A stretch of DNA of 64,000 nt from DASXZH01 sp963829965 (lineage in GTDB: Bacteria; Armatimonadota; Fimbriimonadia; Fimbriimonadales; Fimbriimonadaceae), in NCBI GenBank assembly GCA_963829965.1, contig CAWHLK010000061.1, positions 1 through 64,000 of the forward strand, written 5' to 3'. Position numbers and translations under genes: made by a program. Shown in pieces: positions 1 through 10,641 of the stretch. The notes below the pieces were generated by a model that did no database searches, was not told where the DNA came from, and saw only the letters and a list, made by a program, of their open reading frames with translations. Within the stretch, counting starts at the first letter, position 1. Every line of letters starts with the position of its first letter.

Positions 1-1532
1 AGCGAAGCGGCCGCCTACTGTTTTGAACCCGAAGAGATCGAGCTATTAGAAAAGGCCACCAACGAGCTTCACTCTCTGTGCCTGACCGCCGTCGATCTCG
101 TTATCAAAAACGGCGAACTGGACCGGCTTTCCATTCCGAAGTCAGCACATACGGTCATCGATCGTTCTTGGGAGGCCAGAAACAAGGGATCTACGGACGC
201 TTCGATCTCGCCTACGATGGCCAAAACCCGCCCAAGCTATTGGAATACAACGCGGACACCCCTACTTCCCTGCTGGAAGCTGCCGTGATCCAGTGGCATT
301 GGCTTCGAGAAGTAGAGCCGGAGTCGGATCAGTTCAACTCGATCTGGGAGGGCCTGATCGCCAATTGGGAGCACTTCAAAGAAAGCGGAAGCCTCAAGAA
401 CGAGACTATCCATTTCGGATCGATGGACGCTTCCGAAGACATGATGACCACTGCGGTGTTGATGGACACCGCGCAAGAGGCCGGGCTCCAAGTCACTTTT
501 TTAAACATGTGCCATATCGGCTGGGACCACCGGCAGGAAAGGTTTGTGGACAAAGAACACAAACCTATAAACACGCTCTTCAAGCTGTATCCATGGGAGT
601 GGATTATCTCCGACACCTTCGGGCCTTTAGCCTTGAGCTCATACGGCCAAACTCAGTGGATAGAACCGATCTGGAAAATGGTGCTCTCCAATAAGGCGAT
701 CCTTGCGATCCTCTGGGAGATGTTTCCGGAACACCCCAACTTGCTGCCCGCCTATTTGGATGGCCCGCGCGAACTGGTCCACTACGTCCGAAAGCCTATA
801 CTTGGCCGGGAAGGGGCAAACGTGTCCATCATTCTCGACGGGCAAAAAACAGAGAATCCAGGCCCCTATGAAAACGGGCCGTATGTCTACCAGGCCTACG
901 TCCCGGTGCCGGAGTTTGAGGGCAACCACGCCGTGGTCGGGTCGTGGGTCGTGAACGGCGCTGCTCGCGGTATTGGGATTCGTGAATCCGATGGCCCGAT
1001 CACCGAAGACTTAGCCCGGTTCGTCCCTCACTATTTCAAGCCAGATTATTCTATAAAGGAATCCATGAACGTCCAGGTTATACAACTTACAGCCCTGAAG
1101 GTCATCATGCTTCGCCATGTTGGATCTTACGATCTCATAAGCCCGGTCTTCGACCGGTTATTCGAATGGGTGACCGCCGAAAAAGTGCCCATCCAGCGCA
1201 CGATTGGCATCTACTGGGACAACCCCGATTTCACGCCCGTTGCAAGGTTGCGGTCCGCGGCATGCGTGCAAGTCCCCATCGATTACCAGATCACGAACAA
1301 TATGGGCATGCCGCTTGAGGTAGGCCAAATAGCCGGCGGCCCTTATGCCATGACAAGGTTCGTCGGCCCCTATGAAGACTTGGCCCCAGTTTGGACCGAC
1401 TTCACTAATTACGTCGAGCGTAGCCTCAGACGCCAGATCAGCATGAACCCCGCTTTCGAGGTTTACGTGAACGACGCCGGCACAACCCCGCCCCCGCAAC
1501 TCATTACAGAACTTTACATGCCGGTGATCTGA
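1..1532 (+). CDS. Glutathionylspermidine-synthase-like ATP-grasp protein (5'-cut, frameshifted) joined to a GyrI-like domain
   Basis: The first part matches the GSP_synth/YgiC family, ATP-grasp ligases that join glutathione- or peptide-like substrates to amines: YGRFDLAYDG, LLEYNADTPTSL, KLYPWEW and GREGANV are visible. The gene begins before the window. Frame 1 reads family-like sequence from base 1 to about 188 (ending SWEARNKG); the continuation GIYGRFDLAYDG lies in frame 3. One extra G in the GGG at 186-188 would restore SWEARNKGIYGRFD, so this is a single-base frameshift. After FVPHYF the frame continues into about 155 residues (NVQVIQLTALKVIMLRHVGSY and on) that resemble an AraC-effector-binding/GyrI-like ligand domain. 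An AAAGGA and ATG at 1055-1067 sit exactly at the junction, so two genes may originally have been separate. The next gene starts directly after the stop. Confidence 0.75.
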
Positions 1533-2606
1533 ATGCGCGTTAAGACTCCTTGGATATATTCGCCCAAATTCGACCTAAGCGCGATTATAGGCCCTCCGGT
1601 CCTTATCACCGCTCTCGTGCTCGTGTTCGGCAATCGTCTGGCCCAGATCAATCAGACTCCGCTTTGGCTCTGGATATTCTTGGTTCTGGGAATCGACGTG
1701 GCCCACGTTTACAGCTCGCTCTTCAGAACCTATTTCGACAAAGAAGAGTTCGCTAAGCGAAGGCGGTTATATCTGGTGTTGCCCGCCATCTGCTGGATCG
1801 CCGGAATCGCGGTCTATTTTTTCATGGGGGACGTGTTCTTTTGGTCGTGCGTGGCCTACTTCGCCATTTACCACTTCGTGCGCCAGCAGTACGGCTTCCT
1901 CATGCTTTACAGAAGAGGTGAGCCCCCTAAAGGGCTGGGATATCGAATCGACCAGGTCGCCATTTATATGGCGACGGTCTATCCGCTCGTCTACTGGCAC
2001 ACTTACCCGCGCAAATTTCAGTGGTTCAGCGATTTCGACGTCATCCACATCCCGGTCCGCTGGCCCGAATACATCTGTCGCGCCATTTACATGCTTTCCA
2101 TCGGGGCGTTCATTATCAAGGAGGCCTACAAGTGGAAGGAAACCGGCAACCTCAATCTGGGCAAGGTCCTGCTCCTCCTTGCCACCGCGGCAGCCTGGGG
2201 CACCGGCATCATTATTTTCAATGGCGATCTCACCTTCACCCTCATCAACATCATCTCGCACGGCATTCCCTACATGGCGTTGATTTGGATCTACCAGTAT
2301 AGAAAACGCGCAAGCCACACCCACGAACGCAACCGGTTCCTACGCTTTTTCCAACTCAAATACGTGCCGATTTACGTGCTCGCGGTCTTCCTGTTTGCCT
2401 ATTGCGAGGAGGGCCTTTGGGACTGGTTCGTGTGGCAGGACCACCCCCGGGTGTTCGGGGCATTCTACGTGCCCCTGTCGGCAACCGCGTTGATGATTCT
2501 CGTGCCGTTGCTGACAATGCCCCAGCTCACCCACTATGTTCTCGACGCCTATATTTGGCGCGTGAACAAGAAGGGCAAAGAGGAAGTGCGCGCGGTTATC
2601 GGGTGA
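1533..2606 (+). CDS. Polytopic membrane protein of unknown function
   Basis: This 357-residue protein has about eight to nine hydrophobic segments, beginning with LSAIIGPPVLITALVLVFG near residue 15. Polar residues lie in or next to membrane spans: DVAHVYSSLFRTYFD, AIYHFVRQQYGFLMLYRR, NIISHGIPYMALIWIY and a C-terminal THYVLDAYIWR. The recurring His-Arg/Tyr pairs suggest a metal- or cofactor-binding membrane protein, but I cannot assign a family. The start codon directly abuts the stop of the previous gene, so the two are probably co-transcribed. The 3' end overlaps convergent rsmG by 11 bases. The gene looks intact. Confidence 0.75.
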   Translation: MRVKTPWIYSPKFDLSAIIGPPVLITALVLVFGNRLAQINQTPLWLWIFLVLGIDVAHVYSSLFRTYFDKEEFAKRRRLYLVLPAICWIAGIAVYFFMGDVFFWSCVAYFAIYHFVRQQYGFLMLYRRGEPPKGLGYRIDQVAIYMATVYPLVYWHTYPRKFQWFSDFDVIHIPVRWPEYICRAIYMLSIGAFIIKEAYKWKETGNLNLGKVLLLLATAAAWGTGIIIFNGDLTFTLINIISHGIPYMALIWIYQYRKRASHTHERNRFLRFFQLKYVPIYVLAVFLFAYCEEGLWDWFVWQDHPRVFGAFYVPLSATALMILVPLLTMPQLTHYVLDAYIWRVNKKGKEEVRAVIG

Positions 2607-3273
2607 GTGGTTTTCGCTTGATCTCCGCCCAAGTACGCGGATACTTCTTCGGTGTCGGACGGACTTTGCGAAACAGGGGAAACGCGCGCCGTGCCTCGCT
2701 GCCCTCAAGTTCTCTCCCTTCGATACCTTCCAGCTTGAGCCCCAGGTTGCCCGCCGGAAAGCGTTCAATCTCTTCCAGTTCTTTGTCCGTCCGCATGGGG
2801 ATCACGTAGCCGCCAAGTCTCGCATAGGTGGCGCTTATTTCCATTTGGACCGCCAGAGGTGCTACCGCGCGGCCGGTAACCACGTCGTACCGCTCCTCTT
2901 CCTCAACCTCTTCCGCGCGATGGTTCAGCACCCGCAGATTTGGCAGAAGGCTTCCCTTGAGAAACTCAACCATCTTGGTCGAAGAATCCATCGCGGTCAC
3001 CCGCAAATCCGGCCGAACCCGCGCCAACGGCCAAGCGGGAAACCCCGGCCCTGCTCCAAGATCCAGCACCCTGGCACTTTCCGGAATCAGATCGGCAACG
3101 AGCAGCGAGTCAAAAAAATGCCTAATCATCGAATCCTCGCGAGGCACCCTAGTGAGGTTCATGACCTCATTCGCCGCATACAGCCGGTCTTCAAACTCTC
3201 TAAACGCCTGAAGAATTTGGTCGTCGTTAGTAAGTTCCTCAGGCGTGATTCGGCGAAACAGGACTTCTTTCAA
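2596..3273 (-). CDS. rsmG: 16S rRNA (guanine-527-N7)-methyltransferase RsmG
   Basis: RsmG (GidB) methylates N7 of G527 in 16S rRNA using S-adenosylmethionine. The 225-residue length fits the family. The SAM-binding core is plain: LDLGAGPGFPAWPLARVRPDL (about 71-91), then TAMDSSTKMVEFL, and GRAVAPL further on. The N-terminal NLTRVPREDSMIRHFFDSL motif is also typical. The start is a TTG. It stands alone on the minus strand, overlaps the tail of the convergent membrane-protein gene, and is not beside parAB or mnmG as in many bacteria. Confidence 0.93.
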   Translation of the reverse strand: MKEVLFRRITPEELTNDDQILQAFREFEDRLYAANEVMNLTRVPREDSMIRHFFDSLLVADLIPESARVLDLGAGPGFPAWPLARVRPDLRVTAMDSSTKMVEFLKGSLLPNLRVLNHRAEEVEEEERYDVVTGRAVAPLAVQMEISATYARLGGYVIPMRTDKELEEIERFPAGNLGLKLEGIEGRELEGSEARRAFPLFRKVRPTPKKYPRTWAEIKRKPLTR

Positions 3274-3471
3274 TGAACTGATTTCCTTTGATCTTCCATT
3301 TGCACAACCAAGTGTGCGCTATCGCAAAGGTGTCCTACACGCTAATATATTCGTCTGTAGCCCCGTTTTGAGTATCCGGAGTAGCTCGAGCATTAAAGGC
3401 CATCGTAAAAATTTAAGAACGCTCAAATCGTAGATCGCAACTCCGTGCCGGATACCTGCGGGCCGAGAAAC

Positions 3472-4767
3472 TCAGCCGGCAACTCTAACGCAGACGACGG
3501 AAGCGATCCTTTCCGGCGCGGAGGCAGGCAGGGCGATGCTCACATCGCCGCCGGTTTGTTCCACATTCAAAGGTTGCCGGTTAGCAAGCAGCCAAGCTTT
3601 CGAGACCTTGCCCTGGAGCCCGGACAATCCAATACTGCCCGAAGTCGGCCAATCGGTGACAAGCAAATAAAGCATGTTGCCCTTTTGCGTCACCCTGCCC
3701 CACTTGGTTTCAATTCCTAGACGACTTCCCCGCGTTCCATAAATAGCCCGCCCATTGACCTCCAACCACGCACCCATCTCACGCAAGCGTATTGCTTGGT
3801 CCGCCGGAATTTCGCCAAGAGAGTTCGGGCCGACATCCAGGAGCAGGTTGCCGTCTCCACCCGCACAGCTAACGAGAGCATGAAGGCATTCCGTAAGTGA
3901 CTTGACCTTTCCGTCGGGGCGATAAGACCAACCGCCGCCATCCGCCGTGGTGACAAGGGACATGCAAGATTCCCAAGGATGCTCGTCCTGAAAAGCGCCA
4001 ACTCTTTGTTCCGGCGTATCGAAGTCGCCGTAAGCGGGCTTGTCTCCAATCACCGCGAGCCGGTTGTTGAGGATAATGTCCGGCTGGAGGGACTTGATGA
4101 GCTTGTAAGTCTCCGGAATGTGCCAGAAGTTCACCGCATCGCCCTTGCCGTAACTATCGAGCCAGAGGACGTCAATCTTGCCATAGTGGGAGAGCAACTC
4201 GCGAAGCTGGCCGTTCATGTAGTCCACGTACTTGTGGCCATCGCCCATTCCGTAATCCGGGTTATGCCAATCGCGCGGCGAATAATAGATGCCAAAACGC
4301 ATTCCGGCCGCGTGACAGGCATCGGCCAGCTCTTTGACCACATCACGGTGAAACGGCGTATGCATGATCGAATAATCCGTGAGCTTCGTGTCCCACATGC
4401 AGAAACCGCCGTGATGCTTGGCCGTGAACACGATGTATTTCATGCCCGCGTCCTGCGCAAGCCTAACCCACTGCTTTGCATTGAATTGCTTTGGATTGAA
4501 CTTCTCATAAAGGTGATCGTAGACAGAGTCTTCGACATAGCCTGCGGGATCGCCCGTAATGTCCAGCGGTTTGGAACCCTTGCGTGACCAACTGATCTCC
4601 GTGCCCGCCATGCTGGACATGTCCCAGTGGATGAACATGCCGAAACGCGCAGCGGACCACCACGCCATCCGGGCAGCTCGCTGCTTGGACGTTTCTTGCG
4701 TTGAGCCTGCGAGGGCTTGTAGGACAAGGGATGCAGTTACTAACGCGATGATGATTTTTGCCTTCAT
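3472..4767 (-). CDS. Secreted alpha-L-fucosidase (GH29)
   Basis: A glycoside hydrolase family 29 enzyme that releases L-fucose from glycans with retention. After a signal peptide (MKAKIIIALVTASLVLQALA) come the family hallmarks WWSAARFGMFIHWD, YIVFTAKHHGGFCMWDT, FGIYYSPRDWHNPDYG, and KIDVLWLDSYG, whose Asp is the expected nucleophile. The length of about 430 residues fits a catalytic domain plus a short C-terminal beta domain. An in-frame ATG lies 24 bases upstream at 4791, but the start at 4767 gives a clean signal peptide. Its minus-strand neighbours, a beta-helix protein and a sortilin-like propeller, are also secreted, which suggests extracellular polysaccharide breakdown. No fucose catabolic genes are present in the window. 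Confidence 0.92.
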   Translation of the reverse strand: MKAKIIIALVTASLVLQALAGSTQETSKQRAARMAWWSAARFGMFIHWDMSSMAGTEISWSRKGSKPLDITGDPAGYVEDSVYDHLYEKFNPKQFNAKQWVRLAQDAGMKYIVFTAKHHGGFCMWDTKLTDYSIMHTPFHRDVVKELADACHAAGMRFGIYYSPRDWHNPDYGMGDGHKYVDYMNGQLRELLSHYGKIDVLWLDSYGKGDAVNFWHIPETYKLIKSLQPDIILNNRLAVIGDKPAYGDFDTPEQRVGAFQDEHPWESCMSLVTTADGGGWSYRPDGKVKSLTECLHALVSCAGGDGNLLLDVGPNSLGEIPADQAIRLREMGAWLEVNGRAIYGTRGSRLGIETKWGRVTQKGNMLYLLVTDWPTSGSIGLSGLQGKVSKAWLLANRQPLNVEQTGGDVSIALPASAPERIASVVCVRVAG

Positions 4768-4841
4768 GAATTTGTCCGGGAGTTTTCGCACGAAATTTGA
4801 CCCATCGGGTTCTCAAACATAAGAACAGGGGCACGATATCC

Positions 4842-7286
4842 TCAAGGCTTCAAGCTTTGCCGCCGCTGATCGCGAACTACCTCCATCCGAACGGCTAAGG
4901 ATGACGTTTTTGGGAGGTCGGTGGTGGTCTTAACCGGTTTTCCGTCCACTGATACAATCAAGTCGCCTCGGCGCAACCCGAATTTTGTCGCCAAGGAATT
5001 GGAAGGTGCTTCTAAAACCATCACACCGCCCGTGCCTAGTCCTACGCCCACCGAGGAAGCTTCTTCGATCGTTTCGAGATCTTTCACCCTATCTCCCATC
5101 CATTGCTTGATGCCGGTCGAAATCTTCGCAGCCGGGCCGCCCCCAGGAATGGAGAACGATGGCGTTCGCACTAGAGCCTTGAGCGAGGGCTTCTGCACTC
5201 CAAATCGATCCATCGGGAAATTCACAAACCCAAGCTTAAAAGCCGGCGAACCCGCTCTCACTCGAAAATCACCATGCGCCGGGTCAATGAATTCCGCGTC
5301 AGCGATAATCGAATGCTTATCGCGACCGGACTGCGAGGCCATCTCCGCTGCCGGTTCAATGTCCGGCATCCCGGTGACGTTCACCAGATTGTAATCCATC
5401 TCTCCGCCCCATGGCGGTGGTCCCATGAGAGCAGGAAGATAGTGTGCCGCCGAAACGATATTCCGGCGAAAAATGTCGCCGCTGTGTTTGTACCAAACAT
5501 GCGGATGAAATCCGCTGTTCAAGATCACGTTGTTCTCTACCACCCGGTGGAAGCCTTCACGGTTCTTGATCCCGCCATTTAAACAGAGGTTGTCGCAGAT
5601 CTCGTAATTGGTCGAGCCGTCGTCGAGGTCGATGTCCCAACCATGATCGCATCGCCAGCGATTGTTGCGCAAAATATTGGGCTGGGTGGCGTCCAAAAAT
5701 GGCAGGTCGCGATTGCTCGCCCAAGAATCGTCATCGTTCAGATTGAAGATTTCCCCTGGCCAGTAACGGTCGCGTCCCCAAGAATTGAACGAACCGTGGT
5801 CGCCGGTTTCCTTGACAGTGTCAAAGACGTCGCAGAATTCGATGATGTTCCCGCCCCAGCAGCCGTCACCGATGTTGATTCCGCTGCGCGGCACGTCATA
5901 AATGGAGCAATGCCGCACCGTGATATTTTTCGCGATATCTATGTCCACTCCTGAGCTCTGCTTCTCGAACCGCCCGGTGTGAGTGATCAGGCAGTCATCG
6001 GCCAAGCAGTCCGCCGGATAATTGTCCGACTTGGGGCCTGGCACGCGATCGAGGTCGGACGGTTTCAAGCGCTGGTCGTAGTTGAACAGCGCATTGCGTA
6101 CGGCGACCGGGTCGCCCACAAAGCAAATGCCATTCGCTCCCGCGTCGGTAATGAGACACCCGCGAAGGGTCGCCCGGCGGTTATAATCGCTCACAAAAAT
6201 GGCGTTCCCGCCAACTTGGTCAAAATCGCAATCCTCTAACTGGCAGTTCTCCGTGCCGGTCAGCAGCACTGCCCCGCCGCGATAAATGGTCCAATCGGAG
6301 CGCAGCAGCGGTTCCTTCGTCTCCATAAACGTGCGCGCTGTGTGGCGAAAGGTAATTCCGCGAAAATCCAGCCATTTGACAGGATTGGCCTGCGAGCCCT
6401 GCAGCTTGATCAACTGGCGTCGATGCGCACTGACAATGACGATCGAAGCTTTGGCCAAATCCATCCCCGCAGGCGGAAAGTAGTAAAGCTGGTTTGTCTT
6501 GCCGTTGTGAAACCATTCGTGCGGAGCATCCAGTTCCTCAAAGACATTTTCAACATAGCGATAAAGCGGATGGACACCCGAGCCACGGTTATTCTGAGTG
6601 CCACCAACCAGAGCGAGTGTGCCATCTTCTCTTTTGCCAGTGACAAGCCAATCGATTCCGCCCCAAAGGGCTGGATGCATCGCATGCAAGTACGCGCCGG
6701 CGGGATCGTGCCAACGGGCGATTCGCTGAGGCGAAAGTGGATCCATCATCGGGTCAGGCTTGGAATTATCTTCGAGCTCCCAAGTATCGAAAACATTCAA
6801 GTCGTCTCCGTCTTTGCGGTTAGGAAATCGGGCCATCCATTGCTGCTTGCCGTCGACAAAGAGCTGGTCGATGTCCAGCCCGGCCGGAACTCGGCATTGA
6901 TAGACGCCGGCAGCGCTCGTCTCCTTTGAAAGCTCCCAATGCAAATGGGCCAGCGGCTGGCCGCCACTGATGACCGGTGTTTCCCCTTTAACCGCCTGCC
7001 AGATGACTGGCGCCCTTTCCGACCCGCCGTCCGCCGGCGCAAACACGAGCGTCTCCGGCAAGTAGTAAGTGCCGCCATGCAGCCAGACATGGACCGGTTC
7101 ACGGCCGGAGAATTTGCGCACAAGGTGTTGCGCGGCTGCCAGCGAAGCAACCGGCTTGCTGGCTGTCCCAGGATTGGCATCGCTGCCGCCAGGCGAAACG
7201 TAAATGTTCATCGCTGCACCCAGTGCCAAGTCCGACAGTGCGAGAACAAAGACGCTACAAACAAACGATTTGCGCACGGATTTCAT
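4842..7286 (-). CDS. Secreted right-handed beta-helix protein with C-terminal PDZ domain
   Basis: An 814-residue exported protein. The signal peptide (SFVCSVFVLALSDLALGA) is followed by NIYVSPGGSDANPGTASKPVASL, the usual opening of pectate-lyase-like parallel beta-helix proteins. Helix-type sequence follows, such as FRGITFRHTA, LEDCDFDQVGGNAIFVSD, DCLITHTGRFEKQSSGVDI and HCSIYDVPRSGINIG. The last 80 residues (SVGVGLGTGG, LATKFGLRRGDLIVSVDGKPV) look like a PDZ peptide-binding domain. Such helices serve polysaccharide lyases, hydrolases or epimerases, but I cannot name the catalytic residues or substrate. It lies upstream of the fucosidase in the same orientation with a 50-base gap, so the two are probably one unit. 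Confidence 0.82.
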   Translation of the reverse strand: MKSVRKSFVCSVFVLALSDLALGAAMNIYVSPGGSDANPGTASKPVASLAAAQHLVRKFSGREPVHVWLHGGTYYLPETLVFAPADGGSERAPVIWQAVKGETPVISGGQPLAHLHWELSKETSAAGVYQCRVPAGLDIDQLFVDGKQQWMARFPNRKDGDDLNVFDTWELEDNSKPDPMMDPLSPQRIARWHDPAGAYLHAMHPALWGGIDWLVTGKREDGTLALVGGTQNNRGSGVHPLYRYVENVFEELDAPHEWFHNGKTNQLYYFPPAGMDLAKASIVIVSAHRRQLIKLQGSQANPVKWLDFRGITFRHTARTFMETKEPLLRSDWTIYRGGAVLLTGTENCQLEDCDFDQVGGNAIFVSDYNRRATLRGCLITDAGANGICFVGDPVAVRNALFNYDQRLKPSDLDRVPGPKSDNYPADCLADDCLITHTGRFEKQSSGVDIDIAKNITVRHCSIYDVPRSGINIGDGCWGGNIIEFCDVFDTVKETGDHGSFNSWGRDRYWPGEIFNLNDDDSWASNRDLPFLDATQPNILRNNRWRCDHGWDIDLDDGSTNYEICDNLCLNGGIKNREGFHRVVENNVILNSGFHPHVWYKHSGDIFRRNIVSAAHYLPALMGPPPWGGEMDYNLVNVTGMPDIEPAAEMASQSGRDKHSIIADAEFIDPAHGDFRVRAGSPAFKLGFVNFPMDRFGVQKPSLKALVRTPSFSIPGGGPAAKISTGIKQWMGDRVKDLETIEEASSVGVGLGTGGVMVLEAPSNSLATKFGLRRGDLIVSVDGKPVKTTTDLPKTSSLAVRMEVVRDQRRQSLKP

Positions 7287-7307
7287 GTACGCCTAATATC
7301 CCGACTT

Positions 7308-9971
<2,664 letters not shown>

Positions 9972-9978
9972 TTAGGAG

Positions 9979-9984
9979 ACAGTA
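9979..9984 (-). promoter_or_regulatory. Putative -10 box (TACTGT) for the sortilin-like gene
   Basis: On the minus strand TACTGT ends 7 nt before the ATG at 9971, too close for a normal 5' leader. The intervening ctcctaa is not a good Shine-Dalgarno. It fits the TAnnnT-then-ATG pattern seen at other genes in this window. No convincing -35 is visible. Confidence 0.35.
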
Positions 9985-9990
9985 CCTTAA

Positions 9991-10023
9991 CGGCGCTTCG
10001 CGCCGTTTACGGCGCGTAGCGCC
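9991..10023. repeat. Two triloop hairpins separated by TTTAC (dispersed hairpin repeat)
   Basis: CGGCGC-TTC-GCGCCG (9991-10005) is followed by TTTAC and GGCGC-GTA-GCGCC (10011-10023). Each is a perfect GC stem with a three-base loop. On the minus strand the first reads CGGCGC-GAA-GCGCCG, the GCGAAGC mini-hairpin also found near 34.0 and 35.2 kb. It lies between two minus-strand genes. Confidence 0.7.
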
Positions 10024-10028
10024 CAAAC

Positions 10029-10400
10029 CTACGTTCTTCCCGCGTGGGTTCGGCTCGCTGTAGATTTCGCGGCTGGCTTTTTCGTGGCCCGGCTCGATCT
10101 TGGCCTTGATTTCGCCTCGGCGGTAGAGCGTTTCACCAGCTTGTTAAAATTGCTTGTTTCGCCGGTGGAAGATTGCTCTTGGTACACAAGGGCCAGTTCG
10201 TTGCTATCGAACTTCCCGAAGAACTCTTCCCAGGATATTTCCTCAAGGGACTTATCCGTTGTATAACCGGGAAAGGTAAACCTCAGGACTCCCGCATCGG
10301 TTGCGCTACCGGTTCGGCGAACGCAAACAGGCTTCCCGCTTCGGGCTTCCACCCAACGTCGAATCTCATTGTGATCAGTGGTTGTTTTGCTTAATGGCAT
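10029..10400 (-). CDS. Conserved hypothetical protein with basic Ala/Lys/Arg-rich tail
   Basis: The chosen ATG at 10400 has an AGGGGTAG Shine-Dalgarno upstream; the frame is open further upstream but is not protein-like there. The 123-residue product has a conserved core: HNEIRRWVEARSGKPVCV, VLRFTFPGYTTDKSLEEISW, EEFFGKFDSNELALVYQ and SNFNKLVKR. This core occurs in many bacteria as an uncharacterised small cytoplasmic protein, as far as I recall. The end, from RSTAEAKSRPRS to AGRT, is a histone-H1-like basic tail that may bind nucleic acid. No function is known to me. It is divergent from gltB. Confidence 0.75.
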   Translation of the reverse strand: MPLSKTTTDHNEIRRWVEARSGKPVCVRRTGSATDAGVLRFTFPGYTTDKSLEEISWEEFFGKFDSNELALVYQEQSSTGETSNFNKLVKRSTAEAKSRPRSSRATKKPAAKSTASRTHAGRT

Positions 10401-10518
10401 GCTTCTACCCCTAGCTTTTTCGACTCCATGGCATCTCTGAGCGTTCCTGTCAGTCCTAGAATTAACACGCGTTTGTTCATTACCGCCGCATGAGCAAAAC
10501 ATTTCAGTAGAATTCACT

Positions 10519-10546
10519 TTGAAAAACGTCAAAATAGTGTTACAAT
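10519..10546 (+). promoter_or_regulatory. Sigma70-type promoter of gltBD
   Basis: TTGAAA (10519-10524), a 16-base spacer and TACAAT (10541-10546) form the best canonical promoter I see in this window. Transcription would begin near 10553, leaving a leader of about 90 nt before gltB. Confidence 0.6.
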
Positions 10547-10559
10547 AGCTGTCCAACTT

Positions 10560-10594
10560 AGCCCTGGTGAAGGTCACAGTAGAGTTTCAGGGCT
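10560..10594 (+). promoter_or_regulatory. Stem-loop in the gltB leader
   Basis: AGCCCTG (10560-10566) pairs perfectly with CAGGGCT (10588-10594) across a 21-base loop, just after the predicted start of transcription. It could be a 5'-leader control element or only an mRNA-stabilising stem. There is no U-run after it, so it is not an intrinsic terminator. Confidence 0.35.
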
Positions 10595-10641
10595 AGGGCA
10601 TTGTCGCCCGGCATAGTTAGTAAATCTGTGTTGTGCCGACA

